Source: Chryseobacterium gleum
GTDB lineage: Bacteria; Bacteroidota; Bacteroidia; Flavobacteriales_D; Sanyastnellaceae
Assembly: GCA_945869405.1 (NCBI GenBank)
Contig: CAMBPD010000004.1
Coordinates: 1 to 45,928 of the forward strand
Length of the DNA stretch: 45,928 nt
Direction of reading: 5' to 3'
Shown here: piece by piece, positions 8,529-17,458 of the stretch
Numbering within the stretch: position 1 is the first letter of the stretch
How the letters are laid out: each line of letters begins with the position of its first letter
The notes under the pieces: generated by a model
Told to the model about the DNA's origin: nothing
Seen by the model: only the letters and a program-made list of their open reading frames with translations
The model's database searches: none
Program-made: the position numbers and the translations under genes

Positions 8529-11500
8529 TCACTTGATAAACTTCTGAGTAAACACAGCATGGGTATCTGTGTTTAACACAAGGGTATAAACTCCAGCACT
8601 CAACTGTTGGGTAGTCCAAGCAAGACGTTGACCGCTCGCTGACACGTGCGATGAGGTCATGATCACTTTCCCAAGCGCATCGTATATACTTGCGTTTATT
8701 AACCCGTAGTCTCCCCCTGCAAACAACACCTCTATTTCGTCAACCTTTTGCATAAAGCTAATTTTGCTCGCGGCTATCATTTCTGTTTCCGATAGACTAA
8801 GTGCTTGTATTACCCCAGCTGCGGTAGCGTCACATACGCCATCACATGTAACGGTGTAATTCAATACTTCATTCGCTTGCACGAGCACCTCAACGGTGTT
8901 TCCTGAAAGCTGCAGTCCATTTGAGAAGTTCCATACGCACACACCAGGCTGAGTGTGCAGGGCACTGAGTTGCACCATCTGCTGTTCATCCGAATATGCG
9001 GAGCCAATTTGATCAACGACAAGGCTATTTGCTTGTGAATCGCGCAAATCAATTTCCAATATCTCTTGGCTACACGGCGTGTAAATGTGCAATGCATATA
9101 GACCTGCGGGCAAATGCTCAACCAATGCAGATGATCCTTCCACGTTTGCAGTGCGCACAATCTCATGTTGTTCGTTGCGCACTTCATAACTAAACCAACT
9201 CGCATTCTCAACATCAAATGTGAACATACCAGTACTACCGAGGTTACATTCAACGGGCTCTGAGCCTGTGAGAACCGAGCGAATTTCTTGGGGTTGTTCT
9301 ACAACGATAACTCGCGAAGACACTCCACATACATCTTGCTCTACCTGCAGCAAATATTCACCGGCAGCCAAGTGATCGAATGTGACAGAGCCTTGGGCCA
9401 TAAACTCATAGCCATTTGTTGCGCTCAGCGAAATGCTCCAGTCTTGCGAGGGCACATTTACATCGATTGATGCATCGGCCAATCCGAAGCAAGAACTACC
9501 TGTAACAATAGTTTGAGCAGACGGTGTTGCGCGAATAATAAGTCGCACGCCTTGAAAAGGTTCAGTAGCATGAAGTATAAGCTGTGTTCCTTGGGTAAGG
9601 GAGATAACCTCTCCTGTAAGTACATCTTCCGCTACAAGACATGCACCTAATGGGAGATTTTGAAGGTCGACAACAGTCAGCACATAGTCACCCGCCTCAG
9701 GCATATCAACCACAACGGGAATCTCAAGTTCAGCAGAGTATGGTCTTGCATCCTGCGCGAGCGAAGCCCCGTCGGTTGCATGCAAAGACATCTCCACGGC
9801 TTCCGCGATAGGGCTTTGCAAATCTGCTACATCGAAGAGGTCATAACTAGCCGAAGCACTTTCATCAAACACAATAATGCTCTCGTCGGACTGAGCACCT
9901 TTAGAAAGGCGAAGGGCTACAAACGCGTTACTCGCATCTTCACTGCGCTCGAATGCTGCGCCAGTGTTGGTCTTGTGTGTCTCTTGGAATACAAGGTTCT
10001 GCGCTGTTGTATTCACCTTCACCAAGAAGCCTTGGCTATGGGCAATATACCGAGAGGCCGTTCCTGTATTGGTTGTGGCATTTCGAAACTTATAGGAATT
10101 CGATTGAAAGTCGAACACATAGTACACCTTCGGTCCGGTGAGCGACGTTGATACAAGATTCCAGTCAACCTCTGACGGGTAAGGATTACCAACAAGGTTC
10201 CACCCATAATCGAAAATTCCTCCTGGGGATGTCACAGTATAACTCAAAGGAACCGTAACCTGTCCGCTCTGAATGAGCCCCGTGTTATCTAAGTTTTGAA
10301 CCGCACCAGCCAACCAAACATAATACCCTCTGTTGCTCAATATTGCGTTCGTCACGTTGGTGACACCGACATACCCGGTATTCATTGATCCGGCAGTTGG
10401 TTCATTATAAATCTGCACGTTGTTAAACCCATAGCTTGGGAAGTCGGAGCCTGGGAAGCCCGTCGTAACAATATCATCGTTCCAAGAGGCGACGGTCTGG
10501 CTTTGTATAGGACAGGCCAAGTTAAACCAATAGCCCTGTGAGCTTGGGATGGAGGGAATGTAGCGCTGAAGTTCCACGTTTCCTGAAATAGCAGCACCCG
10601 ACTTGATTTCGCCAATTGAGGCTGAGCCTGCAGAGTTCGAAATCAATCGCAAACCGCCTGTCGATGTTTGGAGTGTTCCTTCAAGCATAGAAACTACGCC
10701 TGAAACAGAAACCAACGAAGGGCTCAGTGTAACGTTGAATCCATCATTGTCTATTGTCAGATTATTAAAAGTGGTTAGCGAGGCGGCTCCAGCGAAACCA
10801 ATCGTTTGCGCAGCCTGACCCTTGAATACCGCAGTAGATGTCTCTGCGGTGAAAGTTCCCTCAGTAATCCAGTTACCGAACACTCGCATCTCTGCGCTGC
10901 TACCGAGCAGTGTTGCACCCGAATTAATTGAAAGGTCATTCATACTCCACGTGCCTGTTGCGGTAATGGTGTGTCCAGATTGAATTACGAAACGATCGTA
11001 ACGTCCGGCAACTACAGCCTGAGCGGTGCCCACTGCGGTAGGAGCCCATACCACTCCATTCGAATTGCCGGTGGCCTGACTATACCATAAACGCTTGCAT
11101 CCTGATTGCGTCATTGAAACAGCGTCTATTCGGAATACATCGGATGCCGCAGCTAAATACTTGAAGCGCACTCCAAAAAATTTCGCAATTGGGAACGTTA
11201 TCGCGCCTCCAGAAGCATCCGTGCCGCTTCCTAGCGACGACAGGTTATTGAAGCCTCCATTGTTGTCGACGCTCAAGGTCCATGTTCCTTCTTCATTCAA
11301 GGAAACACGAATACCCACACGCACTCCACCGTTCACGTTGTCTATCCAATCAGTGGTTGAGTTTATAATTGGTGTTGTACCGTACACTCCATCCGTCACG
11401 CGGTACAAGCGAATATAATCCGCTGTTCCGGCAGAAGGAAGCGAGCTTTGATCGATTACGACGGCATAGCCATCGACCCCAGTGCTGTAGAAATTCGAAT

Positions 11501-13442
11501 CATTTGCCGCAAGGAAAACCTGGAAATTATTGTTGGCGCTGGCATCGTTTGCAAAGGCTAATTCGAATTGCCACGTCGTTTCAACTCCAATTAAATTGGC
11601 ATCATCGATTGGGTAGGCCAGCGAGGATTGACCGGCTATGGCTTGCGTGCTATGGCGCGCTGAATGCGTCCCATCAATGGGAGAACCTGTGTTGGCGCTC
11701 CAAGCCGTGCCATTGGTTTTCCAACCTGAAAGATTACCCGCATCGAAGTTTTGGTCTACAAGAGTTTCATAGCCCGTATCGTCATCCACAAGTGACAACT
11801 CAAGCGAATCGGCATCGCCTATGAACGCATTTGTTCCGCCACTCACGCTTTGAAGGGAGAAAACGTACTGCGCTACATCATCACAAATTGCATTGTTTGC
11901 GGGATCGATGTAAATGTATTTGGTTCCAGTAGCACCAGCGGCCCACGTGAGCGTTTGCGTGGTATAGCTTGGCGCGTATGCTGTTGTCGGGTTGGGTCCA
12001 GCCCCAGCGCGAGTAGCATCGCCGGAAAGAACAATTTGAATGCTAGTGGCAGCAATGCTCGAAGGGTTGAAGATGTCGACTCCTATGGCGAAATTGTTTG
12101 CAAGCGTAGCGTCTTCACTCACTTGGCCAGTTACAGCTCCGTTCAGTACCACATAGGTATCGGGAGGCAAAGCGCGGAATCGGAAACTATCAAACTCAGC
12201 GGCAGCGCGACCTTCCGCGGTATTGTCGTGAACGACCAAAAAACCAAAGTAGCCATTGGCTGCTGGAGCATAGGTATTGTCTGTTACATCGCCATGGTTT
12301 ACTGAAGACAGCGCGTCAGGGCAGCTAAGCGGAGTGGGTGTGGATTGGGTTGTTGCACCGTTTGTGGGTAAGGTAGACGTGTTAATCGTCCATACGCCGA
12401 GCTGCGATCTCATGACTTTGAAGGTCACCCCATAGTCTGTCAATGCTGTTGGAATACCAGTGCTGGAAGTGAAGATGGTAGTAGCCACGCCATCATCGAT
12501 GCGCTGCAAGCGGATGAACGAAGTTCCCGTTTGGCCAAGTAAAATGCGGTAACCATCTAGAGCGCCTGATTCAAGATTGGAGTTGTTGGCATAGAGGTAT
12601 ACAGCCTGTTGGTTATTCGCATCTAAATCGGAAGGCGCTCCTCCCACACCATCACGACCAATCCAAAAGTACCATTCCTGCTGAGAGTCCCAAGTGGTTA
12701 TTTGCGTGCTGATGTATTGTGATCCGGAGCCCGTCGATACGCTCAGTTTTGGTGTTGAAGTACGGGTCGCTTCACTGCCTGTAAGACCCGATGCCGTTGA
12801 ATTGGAGGCAAGGGTAAAATTAGCCGCATCGCCACTCCATGCTGGGGTAGTGAAATTCGCATCGCCGAAATAATCATTCACATCGTATTCAAAATAGGCC
12901 CTGAAATTTGCCCCTCCGTTGCTAGAGTACTTGGTGTTTGTGCAACCACCAGAATCATCGCCCGTAGCTTCGAAGTACACCTCTACCACATAACTACCAG
13001 ATGCAGTAATGCCCGTGAGCAGGTTCAAGGTTGAAGAGGGCGCAACACGCCACTTTTGGTCTCCGGTATTTGTTACATCTGGGCCACAAGCACCGCCAGA
13101 ACAGTCGGTTCCTCCAAAATTACAACAGAACGATAGCGCAAGTGAACTGAAAGCTGGAGGAGTGTCGCATGTGCGGTAAACCCTGTAGCGCATGGTAGCT
13201 GTGCAGACATTGGAAGCCGCGTTTTTGAAGGTAAGTACCTCAGCAAAATTGATTTCTAGAGAACCACCCGAGGTGTAGCGACCAAAATAATTGTGCTGAA
13301 AATTTGGCGACAGACCGTCCAACTGGCAGTCGTAATAACCACCGTTTACGCTTAACCCGGACTTGTATATATCCCAAGCGGCGCTTGCATTTAATGTTGG
13401 TAGAGCAAGGCAGGCAACGAGGAACAACTTAATCGTTTTCAT
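8529..13442 (-). CDS. 1637-aa secreted T9SS protein with duplicated ConA-like domain
   Basis: Signal peptide MKTIKLFLVACLALPTLNASA. ATG 13442 is chosen over ATG 13448, which adds only Met-His. A Cys-rich N-terminal domain (residues about 25-190, including CCNFGGTDC) is followed by two related beta-sandwich-like units at about 205-365 and 575-725. They share DGY(R/A)xxxxQ ... (F/Y)IRLxRxxDGV. A Calx-beta-like stretch lies between them, ending near LSLVDDDTG. Residues about 1000-1180 carry features common in T9SS cargo, such as WNLVGNPYPSEVDWN. The last 80 residues form a type A sorting domain (ASIYDALGKV ... LSAGVYTLVLNTDTH ... QKFIK). It should be exported and attached to or released from the cell surface. 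The biochemical role is unknown; adhesion or carbohydrate binding are guesses from the sandwich domains. Confidence 0.85.
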   Translation of the reverse strand: MKTIKLFLVACLALPTLNASAAWDIYKSGLSVNGGYYDCQLDGLSPNFQHNYFGRYTSGGSLEINFAEVLTFKNAASNVCTATMRYRVYRTCDTPPAFSSLALSFCCNFGGTDCSGGACGPDVTNTGDQKWRVAPSSTLNLLTGITASGSYVVEVYFEATGDDSGGCTNTKYSSNGGANFRAYFEYDVNDYFGDANFTTPAWSGDAANFTLASNSTASGLTGSEATRTSTPKLSVSTGSGSQYISTQITTWDSQQEWYFWIGRDGVGGAPSDLDANNQQAVYLYANNSNLESGALDGYRILLGQTGTSFIRLQRIDDGVATTIFTSSTGIPTALTDYGVTFKVMRSQLGVWTINTSTLPTNGATTQSTPTPLSCPDALSSVNHGDVTDNTYAPAANGYFGFLVVHDNTAEGRAAAEFDSFRFRALPPDTYVVLNGAVTGQVSEDATLANNFAIGVDIFNPSSIAATSIQIVLSGDATRAGAGPNPTTAYAPSYTTQTLTWAAGATGTKYIYIDPANNAICDDVAQYVFSLQSVSGGTNAFIGDADSLELSLVDDDTGYETLVDQNFDAGNLSGWKTNGTAWSANTGSPIDGTHSARHSTQAIAGQSSLAYPIDDANLIGVETTWQFELAFANDASANNNFQVFLAANDSNFYSTGVDGYAVVIDQSSLPSAGTADYIRLYRVTDGVYGTTPIINSTTDWIDNVNGGVRVGIRVSLNEEGTWTLSVDNNGGFNNLSSLGSGTDASGGAITFPIAKFFGVRFKYLAAASDVFRIDAVSMTQSGCKRLWYSQATGNSNGVVWAPTAVGTAQAVVAGRYDRFVIQSGHTITATGTWSMNDLSINSGATLLGSSAEMRVFGNWITEGTFTAETSTAVFKGQAAQTIGFAGAASLTTFNNLTIDNDGFNVTLSPSLVSVSGVVSMLEGTLQTSTGGLRLISNSAGSASIGEIKSGAAISGNVELQRYIPSIPSSQGYWFNLACPIQSQTVASWNDDIVTTGFPGSDFPSYGFNNVQIYNEPTAGSMNTGYVGVTNVTNAILSNRGYYVWLAGAVQNLDNTGLIQSGQVTVPLSYTVTSPGGIFDYGWNLVGNPYPSEVDWNLVSTSLTGPKVYYVFDFQSNSYKFRNATTNTGTASRYIAHSQGFLVKVNTTAQNLVFQETHKTNTGAAFERSEDASNAFVALRLSKGAQSDESIIVFDESASASYDLFDVADLQSPIAEAVEMSLHATDGASLAQDARPYSAELEIPVVVDMPEAGDYVLTVVDLQNLPLGACLVAEDVLTGEVISLTQGTQLILHATEPFQGVRLIIRATPSAQTIVTGSSCFGLADASIDVNVPSQDWSISLSATNGYEFMAQGSVTFDHLAAGEYLLQVEQDVCGVSSRVIVVEQPQEIRSVLTGSEPVECNLGSTGMFTFDVENASWFSYEVRNEQHEIVRTANVEGSSALVEHLPAGLYALHIYTPCSQEILEIDLRDSQANSLVVDQIGSAYSDEQQMVQLSALHTQPGVCVWNFSNGLQLSGNTVEVLVQANEVLNYTVTCDGVCDATAAGVIQALSLSETEMIAASKISFMQKVDEIEVLFAGGDYGLINASIYDALGKVIMTSSHVSASGQRLAWTTQQLSAGVYTLVLNTDTHAVFTQKFIK

Positions 13443-13654
13443 ATGCATAAAATTAAATGAGGTCTAATTCTGTTCTTAGTTTCAAGGGTCGCTAAGGTAA
13501 TGCTAAAAACAAGTACTCACAAGCAAAATATGCTATCTACAAACCAAACGGTGTTATTTATACCACAACTGACAATGAGTTGATTATGAAAAAAGACAGT
13601 TCGCCATTGTCGTCTAATTAATCCGGAACATCAAGTTTGCGTAAAGTTAAAAAC

Positions 13655-13691
13655 CAAGCGCTTGACTTTTCTACACTTGTCCCTACTTTTG
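13655..13691 (+). promoter_or_regulatory. Complete Bacteroidota promoter for the LTD/TonB receptor/nuclease locus
   Basis: TTG at 13662-13664, a spacer of exactly 19 bases, then TACTTTTG at 13684-13691 (exact TAnnTTTG). Predicted start of transcription is near 13696, giving a leader of about 20 bases. A perfect 10-bp palindrome, CAAGCGCTTG (13655-13664), covers the -33 TTG and could be an operator. This is the best promoter in the window. Confidence 0.7.
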
Positions 13692-13717
13692 GCCGCTTGC
13701 TTAATTTAAATGACTCT

Positions 13718-14638
13718 ATGAAAAAACTTTTACTCTTGGCAACTGTGGCCATATCCACTGGAGGACTAACCGCTCAAAACAACTGCTTTGATGTGTTCAT
13801 TTCAGAATACGTTGAAGGGTCGAACAACAATAAAGCAATTGAGCTCTACAACCCTACACCGAACCCAATCGTTTTGGATGGTTTGTATTCCATGGGACGC
13901 GATCGCGATGGAGCGGGAAACCCTATGCTACTTCCGATTACAGGGGTTATTTTGCCTCACCAAGTGCGCGTATTTGCGCTCGACAAGCGTGACCTAGCCG
14001 GCACCGGCACGGAAGTTCCTCTCGACGTCGAGCTGATTGCATTGGCCGATACGTTCCTCAACCCCGTTTATGTTCAATCGAACTCACCAATGTATTTCAA
14101 CGGTGACGATGCGTTTGTTCTGGTTAAAAACGGCAATCAGATTCTGGATATCGTTGGTAAAATCGGCGAAGATCCTGGAGGCGGATGGTGGGTACCGGGC
14201 GATCCGGCAACTCGTTGGTGGACGCAAGACAACACGATGATCCGCAAACCAAGTGTATTGAGCGGTGTTTCAACCAACCCTGATGTATTCGATCCTTCAT
14301 TGCAATGGGATAGTTTGCCATCCAACACTTACACTGAATTAGGTGAACACTTGTGCGATTGCGTCAACCTCAATCCGAATGCAATCAATGAGAACACCCT
14401 TTCGACCTTCAGCATTTTCCCTAACCCAGTATTGCAAGGTTCGTTTGCGCTGAAGAGCTCTTTGTCAATGGAGTCGGTATCGATTCTCTCTGCCGATGGC
14501 CGCTTGATCGACCGCCGCAGCCTGCAAGGCGTTACCTACACCAACATCACATTTCCACAAGCGGAGGCGGGTGTTTACTTCATTGAAATCGTTTACACCG
14601 ATGGTAAAAAAGCGATTCAGAAATTGTTAGCACGCTAA
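13718..14638 (+). CDS. Secreted lamin-tail-domain (LTD) protein with T9SS type A signal
   Basis: 306 residues. Signal peptide MKKLLLLATVAISTGGLTAQ. ATG 13718 is used because the frame upstream covers the promoter. Residues about 22-165 form a lamin-tail domain: DVFISEYVEGSNNNKAIELYN, then YFNGDDAFVLVKNG and DIVGKIGEDPG. The following TMIRKPSVLSG ... QWDSLPSNTYTELGEH segment is the extension usually seen after bacterial LTDs. The C-terminal 75 residues are a type A sorting domain (FSIFPNPV ... AEAGVYFIEIVY). Extracellular bacterial LTDs are commonly joined to or encoded with secreted nucleases and phosphatases; here a secreted endonuclease lies two genes downstream. A role in binding DNA or another extracellular polymer is inferred, not shown. 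Confidence 0.85.
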   Translation: MKKLLLLATVAISTGGLTAQNNCFDVFISEYVEGSNNNKAIELYNPTPNPIVLDGLYSMGRDRDGAGNPMLLPITGVILPHQVRVFALDKRDLAGTGTEVPLDVELIALADTFLNPVYVQSNSPMYFNGDDAFVLVKNGNQILDIVGKIGEDPGGGWWVPGDPATRWWTQDNTMIRKPSVLSGVSTNPDVFDPSLQWDSLPSNTYTELGEHLCDCVNLNPNAINENTLSTFSIFPNPVLQGSFALKSSLSMESVSILSADGRLIDRRSLQGVTYTNITFPQAEAGVYFIEIVYTDGKKAIQKLLAR

Positions 14639-14662
14639 TTAAGAAATTGATCTATAACGAGA

Positions 14663-14690
14663 GAAAGGGGTTTTAAGCCCCTTTCTTTTG
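14663..14690 (+). terminator. Terminator or attenuator between LTD gene and TonB receptor gene
   Basis: 8-bp stem GAAAGGGG/CCCCTTTC with a 7-base loop, followed by TTTTG. The tail also reads TTCTTTTG (14683-14690), one mismatch from the -7 consensus, 19 bases before the receptor's ATG. The receptor may therefore be transcribed both by readthrough and from its own promoter. Confidence 0.7.
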
Positions 14691-14709
14691 CTTCAAAAAT
14701 CAGGCTCAC

Positions 14710-17436
14710 ATGAAACAATTCCTTCTTTCCTTTCTAAGTGCACTACTCTCGATTTCAGCACTTTGCCAAGCCACAGTCAGTGGGCGCGTGGCCGACAGTG
14801 AAACGAACGAAGCCTTGCCTGGAGCAGTTGTAACCTTTGAAGATGGCGCGGGCACAACCACCGACTTGGACGGGAGTTACACCTTGAAACTGGAAAACGG
14901 ATCTTACGTGCTAAGTGCCGCTTTTGTCGGCATGGAACGCATGTCTATTCCGGTGGAAATAAACGGTGAAAATCAGACGGTCGATTTTCTGTTGAACTCC
15001 ACCTCTACCATGAGCGAAGTGAATGTGACAGCAGATATGGCTGTTGGACGCCGCACGCCCGTAGCATTTAGCGATATCTCCTCGCTCAAAATCAAAGAAG
15101 AGCTTGCCTCGCGCGACCTTCCGATGATTCTCAATACAACGCCCGGCGTATATGCTACTCAGTCGGGTGGGGGCGATGGCGATGCCCGTGTGAACATTCG
15201 TGGCTTCAGCCAACGCAACGTTTCCGTGATGGTCGATGGTATACCCATGAACGACATGGAAAACGGATGGGTGTATTGGAGCAATTGGTTCGGCCTGGAC
15301 AATGTGACGCAAAAAACCCAGGTACAGCGTGGTTTAGGAGCATCGAAGCTCGCTGTTCCGTCTATTGGTGGTAACATCAACATCCTGACGCAAGGCATGG
15401 AAGAGAAGTTCAATGTGAAGCTCTCGACCGAGCTGGGCAACAACAACAACATGCGCCAAGGTTTCGGAATTAACAGCGGCCGTTTACGCGGCGACTGGGC
15501 TGTTACAGCAGCCTTTTCATACAAGACCAACGATGGATGGGTAGAGCAACTCAGCTCAAAACAGATTTTTTACTTCCTCAAAGTTCAAAAGCAATTCGAG
15601 AAGCATGCGTTTTCATTTTCTGCAATGGGCAGCCCGCAAGAACACGAGCAGCGTCTAGGAAGAAACCGCATGTCGTTTTACGACGTTAATTACGCAGTTG
15701 CCAATGGTGCTGATACGGCCGGTTCTTTTGCACAACAAGTTCCCCTTGACCGTGGGTTACGCTACAACTCTGAATGGGGCTATCTCTCGCGCAACCGATA
15801 CGACGCAGAAGCTCCGGTTGAAACTCAATCAGGTCGTAACAACTACTACCACAAACCAATCGTAAACTTCAAGCACTTCTGGACACCCAGCGAAAAATTT
15901 GCGCTTTCCAATGTGCTCTACGCTTCATTTGGTAATGGAGGTGGCATGAGGCCCAACACCTCCATTCAGGACTCCACCGGACACATCGACTTTCAATACA
16001 TGTATGACAAGAACACCAAGACGTTTACCAACTTCCTGGGTGTTGTTATCAGTCCTGCAAATCTGAATTACATCAACAATCCGAATGCATACGCTGCATC
16101 TTACTTCATGCAGTCGAGCGTCAACAACCACCAATGGTATGGCTTGCTTTCCACTTTCAAATCGGAAATCAACAAGCAGCTAGAGCTCTCAGGTGGATTG
16201 GATGTTCGCTATTATACCGTAGACCGCTATCAAATAGTGTATGATTTGCTCGGAGCCGACTACGCGCTGATCGACAAGAAGAGCAGCTCTGAGAATCGAT
16301 ACATCCAGAATCAAAACATTGAGTCGGAATACAACAACACGCTTCTCGGCAAAGTGGTTCGCTACGAAGGAGATCGCATCAACTACAACATCACCAGCAA
16401 TGTGCTTCAGTCGGGCCTATTTATGCTGGCCGAGTATTCAGGTGAGAGCTATACTGCGTTCTTGAATGCAACCATGTCGAACAGCCGTTACAACCGCATC
16501 GATCACTTCGCGATGGGCGATTCAATGGGCAATGAAATCGAGAGTGGCTGGAAAAACTTCAACGGAGGAACCGTGAAGGCAGGCTTCAACTACCGTTTCA
16601 ACAAGCGCGCATCCGTATTCATGAATACCGGATTCCTTTCACGCGCCCCGATGTTGGCCAACACTTACTATAGCACTAGTCTGGAAACATTCGACAACCT
16701 GCGCAACGAAGAAATTTCTTCAGCTGAAGTGGGAGCCAACTACAACACGAAAGAATTCAAAGTAACCTTGAATGCCTACTACACTATATGGAATAACCGT
16801 CCTGTAACCGGCACACGCACCAACGGAACAGAAAACTATTATTACAACGTTCCAGGAATGCGCGCGCTCCACCAAGGCGTTGAGCTCGATGCAGAGTGGG
16901 TTGCCGACAAGCAACTTTCATTGGAAGGCGTGCTCTCTGTTGGTGACTGGCGTTGGAAATCGGCTGCTACTGCCTACGTGACCGATGAAAACGGAAACAC
17001 GGTTGGCGACCCTATTGAGTTTGACGCACGCAACATCAAAGTAGGTGATGCGGCACAATTTCAAACCAGCTTTGCGGTTCGCTACAGCCCTATCAAAGGA
17101 CTCTACTTCAAGCCACGCTTCACGCGTTTCGACAACAACTTCGCAGAGTTCAACCCAGATGGGTTGAGTGGTGAAAACGCCGGAAAACAGTCGTGGAAAA
17201 TGCCGGCATACAACATGCTCGATTTAAGTATGGGCTATGGCCGCGATATTTCCAAAGGCTATAACCTCGTGTTTCGCATCAACATCCTGAATGTGTTGGA
17301 TGAAGTATTCGTAACCGATGCGCTCAACAACGAGTTTAAACCTCAAAATAACCCAGGATTCAATGCATCATCCGCCGGAGTTTACTACGGCATGGGCTTG
17401 CGCTGGACAGTAGGTCTTACACTCACAATTCGATAA
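14710..17436 (+). CDS. TonB-dependent outer-membrane receptor, no SusD partner
   Basis: 908 residues. Signal peptide MKQFLLSFLSALLSISALCQ, then a carboxypeptidase-regulatory-like beta-sandwich (about 22-105, VSGRVADSETNEALPGAVV), a plug domain (about 115-225: VNIRGFSQRNVSVMVDGIPM, then KTQVQRGLGASKLAVPSIGGNI split over residues 198-220), and a 22-strand type barrel to the C terminus. It imports a substrate across the outer membrane using TonB energy. No SusD-like lipoprotein is encoded on either side. Instead the next gene, 22 bases downstream, encodes a secreted endonuclease, and an LTD protein lies upstream. The likely substrate is therefore a product of DNA cleavage (oligonucleotides, nucleotides or phosphate). 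That is inference from context; sequence alone does not define the substrate. Confidence 0.92.
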   Translation: MKQFLLSFLSALLSISALCQATVSGRVADSETNEALPGAVVTFEDGAGTTTDLDGSYTLKLENGSYVLSAAFVGMERMSIPVEINGENQTVDFLLNSTSTMSEVNVTADMAVGRRTPVAFSDISSLKIKEELASRDLPMILNTTPGVYATQSGGGDGDARVNIRGFSQRNVSVMVDGIPMNDMENGWVYWSNWFGLDNVTQKTQVQRGLGASKLAVPSIGGNINILTQGMEEKFNVKLSTELGNNNNMRQGFGINSGRLRGDWAVTAAFSYKTNDGWVEQLSSKQIFYFLKVQKQFEKHAFSFSAMGSPQEHEQRLGRNRMSFYDVNYAVANGADTAGSFAQQVPLDRGLRYNSEWGYLSRNRYDAEAPVETQSGRNNYYHKPIVNFKHFWTPSEKFALSNVLYASFGNGGGMRPNTSIQDSTGHIDFQYMYDKNTKTFTNFLGVVISPANLNYINNPNAYAASYFMQSSVNNHQWYGLLSTFKSEINKQLELSGGLDVRYYTVDRYQIVYDLLGADYALIDKKSSSENRYIQNQNIESEYNNTLLGKVVRYEGDRINYNITSNVLQSGLFMLAEYSGESYTAFLNATMSNSRYNRIDHFAMGDSMGNEIESGWKNFNGGTVKAGFNYRFNKRASVFMNTGFLSRAPMLANTYYSTSLETFDNLRNEEISSAEVGANYNTKEFKVTLNAYYTIWNNRPVTGTRTNGTENYYYNVPGMRALHQGVELDAEWVADKQLSLEGVLSVGDWRWKSAATAYVTDENGNTVGDPIEFDARNIKVGDAAQFQTSFAVRYSPIKGLYFKPRFTRFDNNFAEFNPDGLSGENAGKQSWKMPAYNMLDLSMGYGRDISKGYNLVFRINILNVLDEVFVTDALNNEFKPQNNPGFNASSAGVYYGMGLRWTVGLTLTIR

Positions 17437-17458
17437 GCAATTAACCAAGCACACAATA

